Source: Atrichornis clamosus (Eukaryota > Chordata > Aves > Passeriformes > Menuridae). From it: a stretch of 64,000 nucleotides of DNA. The stretch's first letter is position 1; each line of letters begins with the position of its first letter. The notes beneath the pieces are model-generated. The model worked only from the letters and a program-made list of their open reading frames with translations. It made no database searches and had not been told where the DNA came from. Both the position numbers and the translations under genes were made by a program. Where the stretch lies: NCBI GenBank assembly GCA_013400975.1, contig WBMZ01002994.1:62001-126000 (forward strand), read 5' to 3'. Positions 1 to 11,750 of the stretch are shown here, piece by piece.

Positions 1-1532
1 CAAAAAAAATACTAGCCTTTCTTAAAGGGTCTAATAAAATTTTAGTATAAAGCATCCAACATTCTTTTATAGAATAGCATTTTTCCTGAAAACTTGACAA
101 AATTTGAAATCTGAAATGTGTTTTTATTTTACCCAGTGTTATTTTGCCAACACAATCATTACATTAGCATCCTTTTACTTGCAAACTTTAAGGTCATTAA
201 TGGCAAAGTATAAGGTCATATTGTATGTCTAGTGGCATAAAGTCACATATTAATCCTCCTAATTAATTTACATATCAATTGAATAAGGGCTTTTGTAGCT
301 GTAGTCTAAACTTTACTGTACTATTAATAGTCTGAAGCTGTGAAATTATACTGCTTCTATTGAAAATGAACATAATTAAATCATCAATAGTGCAAGATTA
401 TGTGACTTTAATGAGAATGTAATTTGAAAATTAATGTAACTACAATTAATTTTTTTAATAAAGGCACTATTTCTTTTACAAATTTCCAAAATTCCATATT
501 CATAAAATTTCATCTTTCCGATGAAACAAGATTTCATTACTAAGGAAGAATTCATTATAAATTAGAGAAAAAATCCAAAATATTCTGATTAAATTTTCAG
601 TTTATTTTAAATTCCATATCTTCAAACTGCATTATTTTTTGAAAAAAGAGAAAATCAGTTATTTTAAACTATTGTGGGATAAAATAGCTGAAATAAAAAA
701 TGTCCTTAAACGGTGACAACTATCTATTTCCCTTTGCAAGCAAAATGCATGTAGCACACATATATTGGTAGAGGGAATTTCATTGGATGCTGATTTGTAC
801 ATATTTCCTATTTCATGCAGAGGGGAAGAAAAAAAGACCCATGCTCTTAAAATAGAAAAGCAGTGAAACAAACCACAAACACCATTAGCTCAGAGAATGG
901 CAACATTTGAAAGAACATGTGGACTAAGGGCTCTGAAAAACGCTTTAGGACTGAGACATTCCTGCTGGTTCTCCTCTGCTTCCCATCGTGTTTATAGAAG
1001 TAGCATTTTGTGCCATCTTCATAAACAGGATTGCATCAAAGAAACATCATGTTTATTTTTTCCTCCTAGTGGAAAAAATCCATAACTCCCAAAATGTGGT
1101 AAAATGCTAGGGACAGAAGGGAACATTGCATTTGATTTGCCTGCTAGGTGAAGGGAGAAGTCAGCACGGTATCTGAAACAAAGACGGATTGGTTGTGCAT
1201 TAAAGCTGCTCATACAGCATAAAGGTGTCTCTGCAAGCAGAATGTCCAGCTCTTGCTGAAGGAATGAGGGATCATTCCACACAAAGAGGAAACAACCACC
1301 ACCAACAGAGCTGAGAGCTGTTCTTAGAAAACTTCTGAAATTATCATTAATGCTCCTGTACAAAAGAAGCCAGAAAATAACTGTCAGTGGATTTTTATGT
1401 ATGACCGCAAATCACAAGTTTCAGAAAGGCAGAAATACCAGTTTCTATGTGATCCATATAGATCCATATAGTGTTCTATACAAGAGTAGAAGGAATATGC
1501 AAAGACTGTCTCTATGTTGTATATAAATATAA
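1..1532. other. AT-rich unique sequence
   Basis: No gene or recognisable repeat is visible. The sequence is AT-rich with scattered short A and T runs. The longest open frame is a minus-strand ATG frame of 114 codons (1019-1363). It has no motif, signal peptide or family resemblance I recognise, and is treated as a chance frame. A short direct repeat of GATCCATATA occurs near 1451-1470. Confidence 0.6.
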
Positions 1533-2113
1533 CTGAACACGAGCCAGCAGTGTGTTCAGAAGTCAAAGGCATTCTGACCTCTATCAGAAATATTGGGGCA
1601 GGCAGGACTAGGGAAGGGATTTTCCCTCTGCACTCAGCACTGATGAGACAACACCTCAAGTCTTACATTCATTTTTGGGCCCCTCACTGCAAGAAAGACG
1701 TGGAGTTGTTGGAGAGAGGCCAGAGAAGGGCAACAAAGCTGGTTAAGGATCTGGAGCACAAGTCTTGTGAGGAGCTGATGGGGGAAGGCCTTATCCCTCT
1801 CTACAACTACCAGAAAGGGTTGTAGCCAGATGGGACTGCTCTCTTTTTCCAAGTAATAAATGATAGGACAAGAGGAAATTTTTCCAGCAGAGGTTTAGAC
1901 TGGATATGAGGAAAAAATTCTTCACTGAAAAAGTTATCAAGCACTGGAACAGGCTGACCAGGGAAGTGGAGTAATCAACATCCTGGAGGTAGATGAGGCA
2001 CTTAGAAGCATGGTTTAGTGGTGGACTAGGCAATGTTAGGTTTGCCATTGGGCTCTATGATCTTAAAAGTCTTTTCCAATCTAAATGATACTACATAAAT
2101 CTCTGATTCTGTC
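1533..2113 (+). mobile_element. CR1 LINE fragment, 3' end
   Basis: This is the 3' part of an avian CR1 non-LTR retrotransposon. The first ~290 bp translate, in a frame open to about 1825, to the C-terminal region of the CR1 reverse-transcriptase ORF. It shows motifs typical of that end: FWAPHCKKDVELLERGQRRA, then a degraded 'GLEHxSYEE'-like segment. Beyond 1825 the frame is broken, but the nucleotide match continues through the 'RFRLDIRKKFF'-equivalent region and the 3' UTR. It ends in a degenerate copy of the 8-bp terminal repeat (ATTCTATG type) near 2090-2113. The element is 5'-truncated, as is usual for CR1, and has many substitutions and a deletion in the middle, so it is old and inactive. 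The family assignment is secure; the subfamily is not determined. Confidence 0.93.
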
Positions 2114-2449
2114 TTAAATTATGACGACAATATTTTAGTGTTTAATGCTTTTACCAGTACAATTATTTCACTGTTGCCAATAAGACAGCCTAAAAGCTAA
2201 TTTATCTTTTTCTCTATTTAAAGAACAAAAAAACAATAGCAAAGGGAAAAAGAAGCCCGTATTTCCTTGTCATGTGCATCAGTGAAATAAGATTACTGTG
2301 GAAATACAAAATGAAGTTAGTATTATAGATATATACTTACAGGTTTTTTTACATGATGCCTGAGATGCAAAGGCTTCACTGTACCATATATACCATTGAA
2401 TTTATGTTTATAAAAGCAAGAGTGAAGATATCCAAGTACTGGCATCAGG
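2114..2449. other. Unique spacer between CR1 and LTR
   Basis: AT-rich sequence between the CR1 3' end and the LTR start. I see no gene, RNA or repeat in it. Confidence 0.6.
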
Positions 2450-3092
2450 GACCTCTGTGAGGAGGGGCTTGGGCTGCCCCATATTCTACACAGACTGTTC
2501 TAGATGGTTCCAACAAATCCCATGCAAGTCATGGCTGAAACCCTCAGCCAAGGTGGTGGCACCTCTGGGATAATGCATTTAGGAAAGGATAAAAAAAATT
2601 CCAGATACCCAAGGGAGGAAACAAAATGGAGAGAAGCAGCATAGGGAACACCAAGGTCTGAGGAGGAGGAGGTGCCACAGAAGCAGGAGCAGATGCCCAT
2701 GGAGGTCCTAGACCAGAGCATGTGAAGGAACTGCAAGCTATGGAGAGAGCAGGGTAAATGTGTGAAAGTGAGGGAACAGCAGATATAAATCGTTCTGACT
2801 GACCATGAACCCTTCCATCCCTGCTGCACACAGAGTGGGAACAAGTAGAGGGGTTGGGAGTAAAGGAGTAAAGTAGAGCCTGGGAGAGAAGGGAGGAAAG
2901 ATGTTTTAATGTATGTCTTTTCATTACCCAAATCTATTTTAATTGGAAATAAATTAAATTAATTTTCTCTAAGTCAAGACTGTTTTCGCTGCAATCATCC
3001 TCTCTTTATCTCAATACAGGAACTTTCTCTCACCTAAAGATGGGAGTGAGTGAGCCCAAGGATTGATTTTGTCTGTTTGCCAAGGCCACAAC
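2450..3092 (+). mobile_element. Avian ERVL-like solo LTR (degraded)
   Basis: A ~640-bp segment resembling a common avian/passerine LTR. It has, in order, a 5' part with a 'CAGCCAAGGTGGTGGCACCT'-like block near 2547-2566, a purine-rich middle with GAGGAGGAGGTGCC (about 2659-2672), an AATAAA polyadenylation signal at 2948-2953 followed by TTAAATTAATTTTC, and a 3' part with TCTTTATCTCAAT near 3004-3016. The 3' end falls near CAAGGCCACAACA (about 3081-3092). The order of elements and the AATAAA place it on the + strand. No internal retroviral gag or pol is adjacent, so it is a solo LTR. The open minus-strand frames over it (up to 143 codons) are by-products of its composition. Exact ends and family name need a repeat library. 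Confidence 0.8.
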
Positions 3093-6000
3093 AATAAAGG
3101 AATTTTGGTCCATTCTTTCCCCAAAGTTTTGAGAACTGTTTGTTAAACAAGTATTAGGACATAATTGTTAATAACATAATGCTTTTGTAAAACTCAAAAT
3201 GCAACTTAAAAAATTGACTAACAGTGGGATTAAGTATTTTATGCTTGCCTAGCACTCATTTTCAGAACAGATCACTGAGTAAAACACTAATACTTTCTTA
3301 AAAGATCAAAGACAAAATTACTGTGAACTGAACAGATATTTGGTGAACTTGGAATCCTACAGAGTGCACTGAACTGGGATTTTGCCTATTATGTTTTTTA
3401 GTCAGAGACAAAAGTTATGACAAATCTATGAGCACTCAATGCTTCACTTCTAGGCCTTTAATGTAGCACTTGCTCCACTTCACATCCTGAGTACAATTCC
3501 AAAGGAAGAATCAAGAAAGAAAGCAAAGAAGAAACTGTCAACTTGTAAGCAGTCACTTAAAATAACACCTGGAAAGCAGAAGTATTCCTCCTTCGAAAAA
3601 AATGAAAGTAGGAGTTTGACAATCTGTTCTGCATATCTTCACTGCCATAGGAATCATCAGCAAACCACTTGACTCTGGTTGTACTCAGTGATAGGCATCA
3701 TTATTAAAATGATTCTATTCATCATATGCCTTATGGTCAATTAATTCCACATTTTATATTGGTAGAATGCTTTCAAATAATTGAATAAACAACAGTAAAA
3801 GAAAACCAAGTGCAATTTAAACTTTTTGTTTATCATGAACATCTGTCAGCTTCAGAAACAGTAATGGTAAGGATATTAATTTATATTATAGAAGATTAAT
3901 ATAGGTATTGCCTGTACATTCCAGAAAAAAAAAAAAAAAGAGTTATATTACATGCCTCTGACCCAGTTTTTTTCAAACATTTTTACTGTCATTCCATGTT
4001 TACTGCAGAAGGCTGGCAACTGTGGCCAAAAATGCCTTCTACTGCCTATGACAGTACACTTGTTCAATAGTGTAGGTGGTATGGTGTGTCATTGTAACAT
4101 AGACTTGAATGGGCAGAGGCATGACCTGCATGTGCCACATGCAAGAGACGGAAATGCTAGCCATTTCTAACTTAAAAATTATTCCTATTTACTAGATTGC
4201 ATCATTGTATCACCAAGGTGGATGAATATGATAATCACCTGCTATTAATATCAAATTTTATTAACAACTTAGAAGATATTGCTCACATATTTTTTAGTAC
4301 ATAATGCCATTCTCCAATGAATTCTGTTCATTCTGTGAGTCTCTGAATAGAGTAGCCTTTTTTGTTTTCCCATGAACTTCCAATGGTCCAGTTTTTCCTT
4401 CACTACTAGAGTATTATAAACCATAAGGATCCTAGGAGTTTCTCTAAATGTTCTGCAGTGTCTAACTTACATCACAGTTTTCTCAGAAATTATTTCCTAC
4501 AAAACACATTATGATCACAGTAGTCTGAGGCCTTTGCAGGTACTGAAGAAAACACAGTGGAATTCACAAAAGTGTGGACTAAGAAAGCATTATCATTTAG
4601 AAAAACAATGTAAAATGATAAGTGTAGGATAAATTCTAAAAGATGAGGTAGTCAATATTTGCTTTCTGAAAGACTGAACATAATCCCAATGGACATTTAA
4701 ACTTTACTAACTCCCCATTGTGTAAAAATTTTTCTGATGGGAAAACAGAGTTCACTAAGATAAAATGAACATGTAGTATTGTTTTCACATTAGTCAACAG
4801 GAATACCCACAAAGTTTAAAGATTTTATTTCAACTTCATTTGGATTGGATGAAGAATAATAGTAAAATAGTTGTAAAATAAAAAAGTAAATAAAAAAATA
4901 AATCAAAAAGTGAATAAAAGCAAAATATTTGGCATTGGCCGCAGCAGGAAGTTGAATATCCAACAAAGTTTCTTTCCAAAGAAAGATTAGATTCATCCAC
5001 AGCAAATATGGAGAACAGCTGATAAAGTAACAAATTTATCAGACATCTGGTTTACAAGTAACTATTTCTAAACACATTTTGACTTAAAGTCAGTGTTTAA
5101 TATGTAGTTTACCTGAATAAATTAAGTTATTCTTAAAGCAACAAGTTTAGTTTTAAACTCAGTGGAAACAAACAACTGAACACTTCTTGTAAAACTGTGA
5201 GTTTAAAGTTGTACTGGAAAACTCAACTATCAGCAAATTATGAGTGGTCTTAAAAACACAAATCAACACATGTGTCTTCTTTCTAACTACAGAAGACAGT
5301 TTTCCGAATTTTCCTGATTCCAATATGATGCTTTTGCCTTGCTACTTCTGCATCAATGTTGTTTCATAAATTATGAAGGACTCTTCATTTCTTGGCCACA
5401 TTTATATTTCTTTTCTTCATTGACCACCTAATTCCTTTAAATTTCTTGCCTTTGGCCATATCCATTTTCTTGTCAACACCTGAACAAAGTAACACACTCT
5501 CCAGAATTAAATGAAAATTTATATGTAGCCTCTACTATGGGAACACTACAGACTGGTAATGAGGAAAGCTCATTGGGTTGTAATAACTTCCAATATATTG
5601 TGGAGCTAAAGATTAATAAATTGTGTTCTTCCTGAAATGTTGGTATTGATAATTCTTCTGTTACTTCAATGAATGATCACTGAAAAATGAACTGTACCAG
5701 CGGATGTTATGTTGTCCTGCTCACTAAGATCAGGAAGGAGACATGACCTTTATCCATTAGAATTCAAACAAACTGAAGAAGAAACATTACTGTAAAATTT
5801 TGTTCTCATTTAACTGAGATAAATCCAAAACAACTCTACTGATGGTAAAATATTTCTACATTTTAAATAATATATGTAAGGTTAAAATTCACTTATATAT
5901 TAGCCATATCACTCGATCTACTGATGAACAATCAGAGGCAAAATCAGAATTAGACAAAATAAGACTATTTATCTTAGGGTTATAGATGGCAGGTCTCTGT

Positions 6001-7134
6001 CTTTAGGCACACAATCTGTACAGTTCTTTCTCAAAGTAGTGAGTTTTTTTTTATAACAGGAAAAAAAATCTCACCTGTTTTGAGAGCAGTAAGACCCTGC
6101 TGGAAATACATCTGGACTTCACAGACAGGTTTTCTTTGTTCTACATTTTTTTACTGTACCATATCTTGAAGTCTCATATTGCAGAGTGAATTTTGAACAC
6201 TTACATCTTTCTCTGCATTTTTTAAAGGATAATGCTCAGTCAATAGCACAACACCAGAAGTACATAATTATAAAGGGTGAAAGAAGCTGCATTCAAATTA
6301 CCCATGAGTTTAAATGCTTGGCTCTGTATAATTACTTTCAAATTATTTCTGTCAAACACACGTTATAGTTGAGTTAGTCATTTATATTTTAAAAAGAAAA
6401 TTAAGAAAATCAAGGAAGAACTTATTCCGAATTTTTAATTAGCACAGCTTTTTCTTTAACAAAATGTATTAGGTTTTTAAACTACCTATTTCTAAGCCAA
6501 CTAGGTTCTGTGGATATTCAGGAAAACAGATTAGCACATTAAAGGTACAACTCCAGCTTTCAGTATGGAAAATATAATGATCTATCATAGATATAGTATA
6601 AATAGCAGCATGTTTCTATGTGAAACATTTGCATATTTTAAATCAATTTTTCCTTTTTCTGAATTGGTGATTTTTACTGCTCTCACATCCATCAGTGGGT
6701 GGGTTCTCTTGGAATCATAATATTGTGATGTATACCACATTGTGTTCTATGCAGTTGTTGTGTTCATAGTTATGCTAGGAGACTAGAGAAAATAAAATAA
6801 CTCTTCTCTCCTCTTCACTACATTTGTATTTATGATCACCAAGACCAGCTATTCTGTGAACTTGAAATCTACCTGAAAGGAAAGAGGCAATTACACATTG
6901 GCAAAGATGTATTGTAGGGCATCTGGAAATGCCAAGCCAGATTCTCATCTGATATACCAACCATAACAAAAAAATTTTTGCCTTACTTTTATACCTAAAC
7001 CAAATCTATACCTCCATGAATTGAACAGAGGACAGCAGAGACAGACAGAGCAGAAGACAAGTGTTATAAGTGTTAGATGATATGTTGTTGTGTAAATTGC
7101 TTATCCCACAGAGTTGTGATAGAAACTTCATATG
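3093..7134. other. AT-rich unique sequence
   Basis: About 4 kb with no gene or dispersed repeat that I recognise. It contains a pure A run of 15 (3925-3939) and AT-rich stretches around 4850-4920. All open frames are 60-72 codons and lack family features. Confidence 0.55.
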
Positions 7135-7206
7135 TTGTATACACACATCATATGTTATATACACACACATATATAATTTCTCTCTATATATATTCTATAT
7201 ATATAG
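7135..7206. repeat. (CA)n/(TA)n compound microsatellite
   Basis: Alternating CA and TA dinucleotides interrupted by TTTCTCTC, with several self-complementary TATATA blocks. It is an ordinary compound microsatellite. Confidence 0.8.
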
Positions 7207-8499
7207 AAACACAAATAAAACCATTTAGAACATACCATATAATTTTATTCTACTTGTAAACCACATTTTACAGAAAAATTAAAACCTTCAGGATTGTTGA
7301 AGTGTTAAAATGTTTATTGGTCCATTTTCAATATTGTTGTTGTTAACATTCTTCATCTGTAATCAAAGACTTCCTGAGACGTAAAATAACAGTCCTTAGT
7401 ACTAAGTCAGTTGATCTTGGCACATGCAATTGAGAAGACTAATGAGATGCTCTAAGAGTTGTAATGTCAGAGCACTTCAGATAGAAGTGTTTGTCTCTAA
7501 TACTACTTCAAACATGCACTTCATATTGCAAGGAAATATTTCAGCCTTTTTATTTATATAAAGCTTCCTTTTCCAATCCTCTCAAAATACAGAGATCATC
7601 TCTAACATCATCTGCAGTGGGGTGGAAAGCAATGGAAACAGGCTTAACTTAAACCTTATCACAGGTGAGAGACTCCGTTGGATTATATTGTGCTAGAACA
7701 GAAGAGAAAAAAAATCCTCTGTGGAGTGTATGTTTTGGAGTAGTTTGAACAATACAGCTGTTTCAGCTGTGTGTTGGCTGCACAGTGGGTCTGTGGCAGG
7801 TATCTATGGCAGGCCACTGAGTGTACAGCTACACTTCATGCCACCTCAGTAGCTTGAAGTATCTTCATACAGACACTAGGTGTTTCACCCCATAAGAGTT
7901 ACAATATTCCTTACATCCATAGCGAAATCCCTTGGCCATTATACTGAGATACTGTAAATCTGAGGTTGCTGACCAAATTAGAAAGAGTTTGGAAAATGAA
8001 AACTTGTTTAATGTTGCTAAGGTCTGTTTTTAAAGTTAAATTACACAAATGTCAAATCTGCCAGTGCTTTCCCAGGCATGTTCCAGTCCATGTTCTACTT
8101 ACTTCATACAAGTCTACTCCATACAGCAAAATTTACTAAGGAGAATCCAGAATTATTTAGAATGAATGTGCATACTGCCAAATAAATATGAAAAAGTTCA
8201 CTATATTTGATGCTGAGGGGATAAACTAGAGTAGTTAAGTAAACCAAGGGTCTTTGATCTCAGTATGTGTTACCTCCTTTGCTGATCCCTTGGAGATAAT
8301 AGCCTTAGAGTGTAGCACAACATTGTCACAGAAGTGTCAGGGAAAAATGTCTTGGGCTGTGATGTGCTTCAATAACTCAGCTGATATAATCTTTAGCATT
8401 GTTGACAGAATGCACAGGAATGCTTTTCTCTAGGAAGAATCAGATAAAAACTTTTTTACATCTGGATATATTTGAATGAAATTGTTGTAAATTCCATGA
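7207..8499. other. Unique sequence left of the duplicated block
   Basis: No gene, RNA or recognisable repeat is seen. The last base before the duplicated block is 8499. Confidence 0.55.
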
Positions 8500-9760
8500 G
8501 GAAAAAAATTAAAATCACAAGAGCCACAAAAATGCTACCTAATATTATATCTTTCTCTGTTAAAAATGTGTGGGTTTATTGCACTAAGGCCAAGAATGTT
8601 GTTTTGATCTCTTTTCCTGGAGAATTTTTCTGTAATTAATTAAAATGAAGAAATTAATTCTAAACCGTAATGTCATCAGGGACCCGTGTGGGTGCTGTAT
8701 CACAAACATGGTATTCTCTGAAGGAATAAAGCATATAGTAGAGAAATTAATATGGTTGATAAATAGTTCTTAAATGTAGAACAACTTTTTATTCTGAGTA
8801 AGAACCCATTTGATTTGAGTACATCACATTTAAATTACTCTGCAGCAAAAGTGGTATGAATTCACAATTTAATAACAATATCATAAAACTAATTTTCACA
8901 TTATAAAGAAACCATCTAATTTCTTGCTGCAAAATTCCTAAATACCAGTCAGCATAAACCAAACTGTTGAGAACATGTTTTCAAGAATTTTAGGTTACTG
9001 TTTGTTATGTTTAATTGGCACAAAATACGAAAATACATTTATCTCAATTTTTCAGAACTACATGTTTTAGCAATAATTTGTTTGTTAAGTTATAGTAACA
9101 TATCCTTTCTGAGGGGAAGAGGAAACTAGCAGGAGATTGGACTTAACTGCCACAAAAATTAATTTTTTCAGCTTCAGTGGAACATGGTTTTGTATGACAT
9201 GACTATTTAGTGCTAACTGGTTTAAATAAGAAAGTTATAGTATAAATTCTGACACTTTTAAATGGAAAAGAGACAGCATTGTAATTAAGCCTCACAACAG
9301 TGGTGTGGTGAGGTGTGAAAAACAGGAGGCTTATTCGGCACCCAAGATAAATTATTGGAAATCTGTAGAAGGTGTATGTCAAAAATGAATTCAAAGTGCA
9401 TCGTAGAAGATTTTTCATTACTTCTAAAATGCATGACACTGCAAGTTTTACTGCTGACTGCTGTGTTCAGGAATTAGATTGTAGAAAAGGGATACTAACT
9501 AAACTGTAACTGAAAATCTTCAACGCTCATTATCCATATGAATACAATAAGCACAGAGTTTTGGAGAGAGAATAATTTGTCTCACTGTATCATTACTTTC
9601 ATTTTTTTGTACCTCCATATTTAAATTCTCAATCCCTGTGAAGTGAAAAAATCAGAAAAAAACACCCCCAAACCCTCAAACACTGGGACAATAATATTAA
9701 TATTTTTATCAATAGAAATAATTCAGACAATGTATATAGAACATATATTTTTGGGAAAAA
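8500..9760. repeat. Duplicated 1,261-bp block, copy 1 (abuts assembly gap)
   Basis: This block recurs at 10490-11750 with a constant offset of 1,990 bases. Every line I compared is identical. Copy 1 ends exactly at the first N of the gap, and copy 2 begins exactly after the last N. That geometry is expected when two contigs that really overlap were placed side by side with an estimated gap. The block carries no recognised gene. The same 78-codon minus-strand chance frame appears in both copies (9203-9439 and 11193-11429). Confidence 0.95.
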
Positions 9761-10489
9761 NNNNNNNNNNNNNNNNNNNNNNNNNNNNNNNNNNNNNNNN
9801 NNNNNNNNNNNNNNNNNNNNNNNNNNNNNNNNNNNNNNNNNNNNNNNNNNNNNNNNNNNNNNNNNNNNNNNNNNNNNNNNNNNNNNNNNNNNNNNNNNNN
9901 NNNNNNNNNNNNNNNNNNNNNNNNNNNNNNNNNNNNNNNNNNNNNNNNNNNNNNNNNNNNNNNNNNNNNNNNNNNNNNNNNNNNNNNNNNNNNNNNNNNN
10001 NNNNNNNNNNNNNNNNNNNNNNNNNNNNNNNNNNNNNNNNNNNNNNNNNNNNNNNNNNNNNNNNNNNNNNNNNNNNNNNNNNNNNNNNNNNNNNNNNNNN
10101 NNNNNNNNNNNNNNNNNNNNNNNNNNNNNNNNNNNNNNNNNNNNNNNNNNNNNNNNNNNNNNNNNNNNNNNNNNNNNNNNNNNNNNNNNNNNNNNNNNNN
10201 NNNNNNNNNNNNNNNNNNNNNNNNNNNNNNNNNNNNNNNNNNNNNNNNNNNNNNNNNNNNNNNNNNNNNNNNNNNNNNNNNNNNNNNNNNNNNNNNNNNN
10301 NNNNNNNNNNNNNNNNNNNNNNNNNNNNNNNNNNNNNNNNNNNNNNNNNNNNNNNNNNNNNNNNNNNNNNNNNNNNNNNNNNNNNNNNNNNNNNNNNNNN
10401 NNNNNNNNNNNNNNNNNNNNNNNNNNNNNNNNNNNNNNNNNNNNNNNNNNNNNNNNNNNNNNNNNNNNNNNNNNNNNNNNNNNNNNNNN
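9761..10489. other. Assembly gap (729 N)
   Basis: An uninterrupted run of N. Any open frame reported across it (for example one running 9643-10629 on +) is an artefact of translating N. Because the flanks are the same sequence, the gap may not correspond to any missing DNA. Confidence 0.99.
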
Positions 10490-11750
10490 GGAAAAAAATT
10501 AAAATCACAAGAGCCACAAAAATGCTACCTAATATTATATCTTTCTCTGTTAAAAATGTGTGGGTTTATTGCACTAAGGCCAAGAATGTTGTTTTGATCT
10601 CTTTTCCTGGAGAATTTTTCTGTAATTAATTAAAATGAAGAAATTAATTCTAAACCGTAATGTCATCAGGGACCCGTGTGGGTGCTGTATCACAAACATG
10701 GTATTCTCTGAAGGAATAAAGCATATAGTAGAGAAATTAATATGGTTGATAAATAGTTCTTAAATGTAGAACAACTTTTTATTCTGAGTAAGAACCCATT
10801 TGATTTGAGTACATCACATTTAAATTACTCTGCAGCAAAAGTGGTATGAATTCACAATTTAATAACAATATCATAAAACTAATTTTCACATTATAAAGAA
10901 ACCATCTAATTTCTTGCTGCAAAATTCCTAAATACCAGTCAGCATAAACCAAACTGTTGAGAACATGTTTTCAAGAATTTTAGGTTACTGTTTGTTATGT
11001 TTAATTGGCACAAAATACGAAAATACATTTATCTCAATTTTTCAGAACTACATGTTTTAGCAATAATTTGTTTGTTAAGTTATAGTAACATATCCTTTCT
11101 GAGGGGAAGAGGAAACTAGCAGGAGATTGGACTTAACTGCCACAAAAATTAATTTTTTCAGCTTCAGTGGAACATGGTTTTGTATGACATGACTATTTAG
11201 TGCTAACTGGTTTAAATAAGAAAGTTATAGTATAAATTCTGACACTTTTAAATGGAAAAGAGACAGCATTGTAATTAAGCCTCACAACAGTGGTGTGGTG
11301 AGGTGTGAAAAACAGGAGGCTTATTCGGCACCCAAGATAAATTATTGGAAATCTGTAGAAGGTGTATGTCAAAAATGAATTCAAAGTGCATCGTAGAAGA
11401 TTTTTCATTACTTCTAAAATGCATGACACTGCAAGTTTTACTGCTGACTGCTGTGTTCAGGAATTAGATTGTAGAAAAGGGATACTAACTAAACTGTAAC
11501 TGAAAATCTTCAACGCTCATTATCCATATGAATACAATAAGCACAGAGTTTTGGAGAGAGAATAATTTGTCTCACTGTATCATTACTTTCATTTTTTTGT
11601 ACCTCCATATTTAAATTCTCAATCCCTGTGAAGTGAAAAAATCAGAAAAAAACACCCCCAAACCCTCAAACACTGGGACAATAATATTAATATTTTTATC
11701 AATAGAAATAATTCAGACAATGTATATAGAACATATATTTTTGGGAAAAA
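10490..11750. repeat. Duplicated 1,261-bp block, copy 2
   Basis: Second copy of 8500-9760, starting on the first base after the N run. At 11751 the sequence continues into unique DNA, whereas copy 1 stops at the gap. Copy 2 is therefore the one joined to the right-hand contig. Confidence 0.95.

Noticed and set aside
1019..1363. 114-codon minus-strand ATG frame
   Set aside because: No recognisable domain, no homologous neighbour, no coding-like context. One or more frames of this size are expected by chance in 64 kb at this AT content.
2500..2931. 143- and 126-codon overlapping minus-strand frames
   Set aside because: They lie antisense within an LTR and overlap each other in different frames; compositional.
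9643..10629. Open frame of 328 codons crossing the N run (and a 264-codon minus frame)
   Set aside because: Made almost entirely of N; both ends are ordinary AT-rich DNA. Artefact of the assembly gap.
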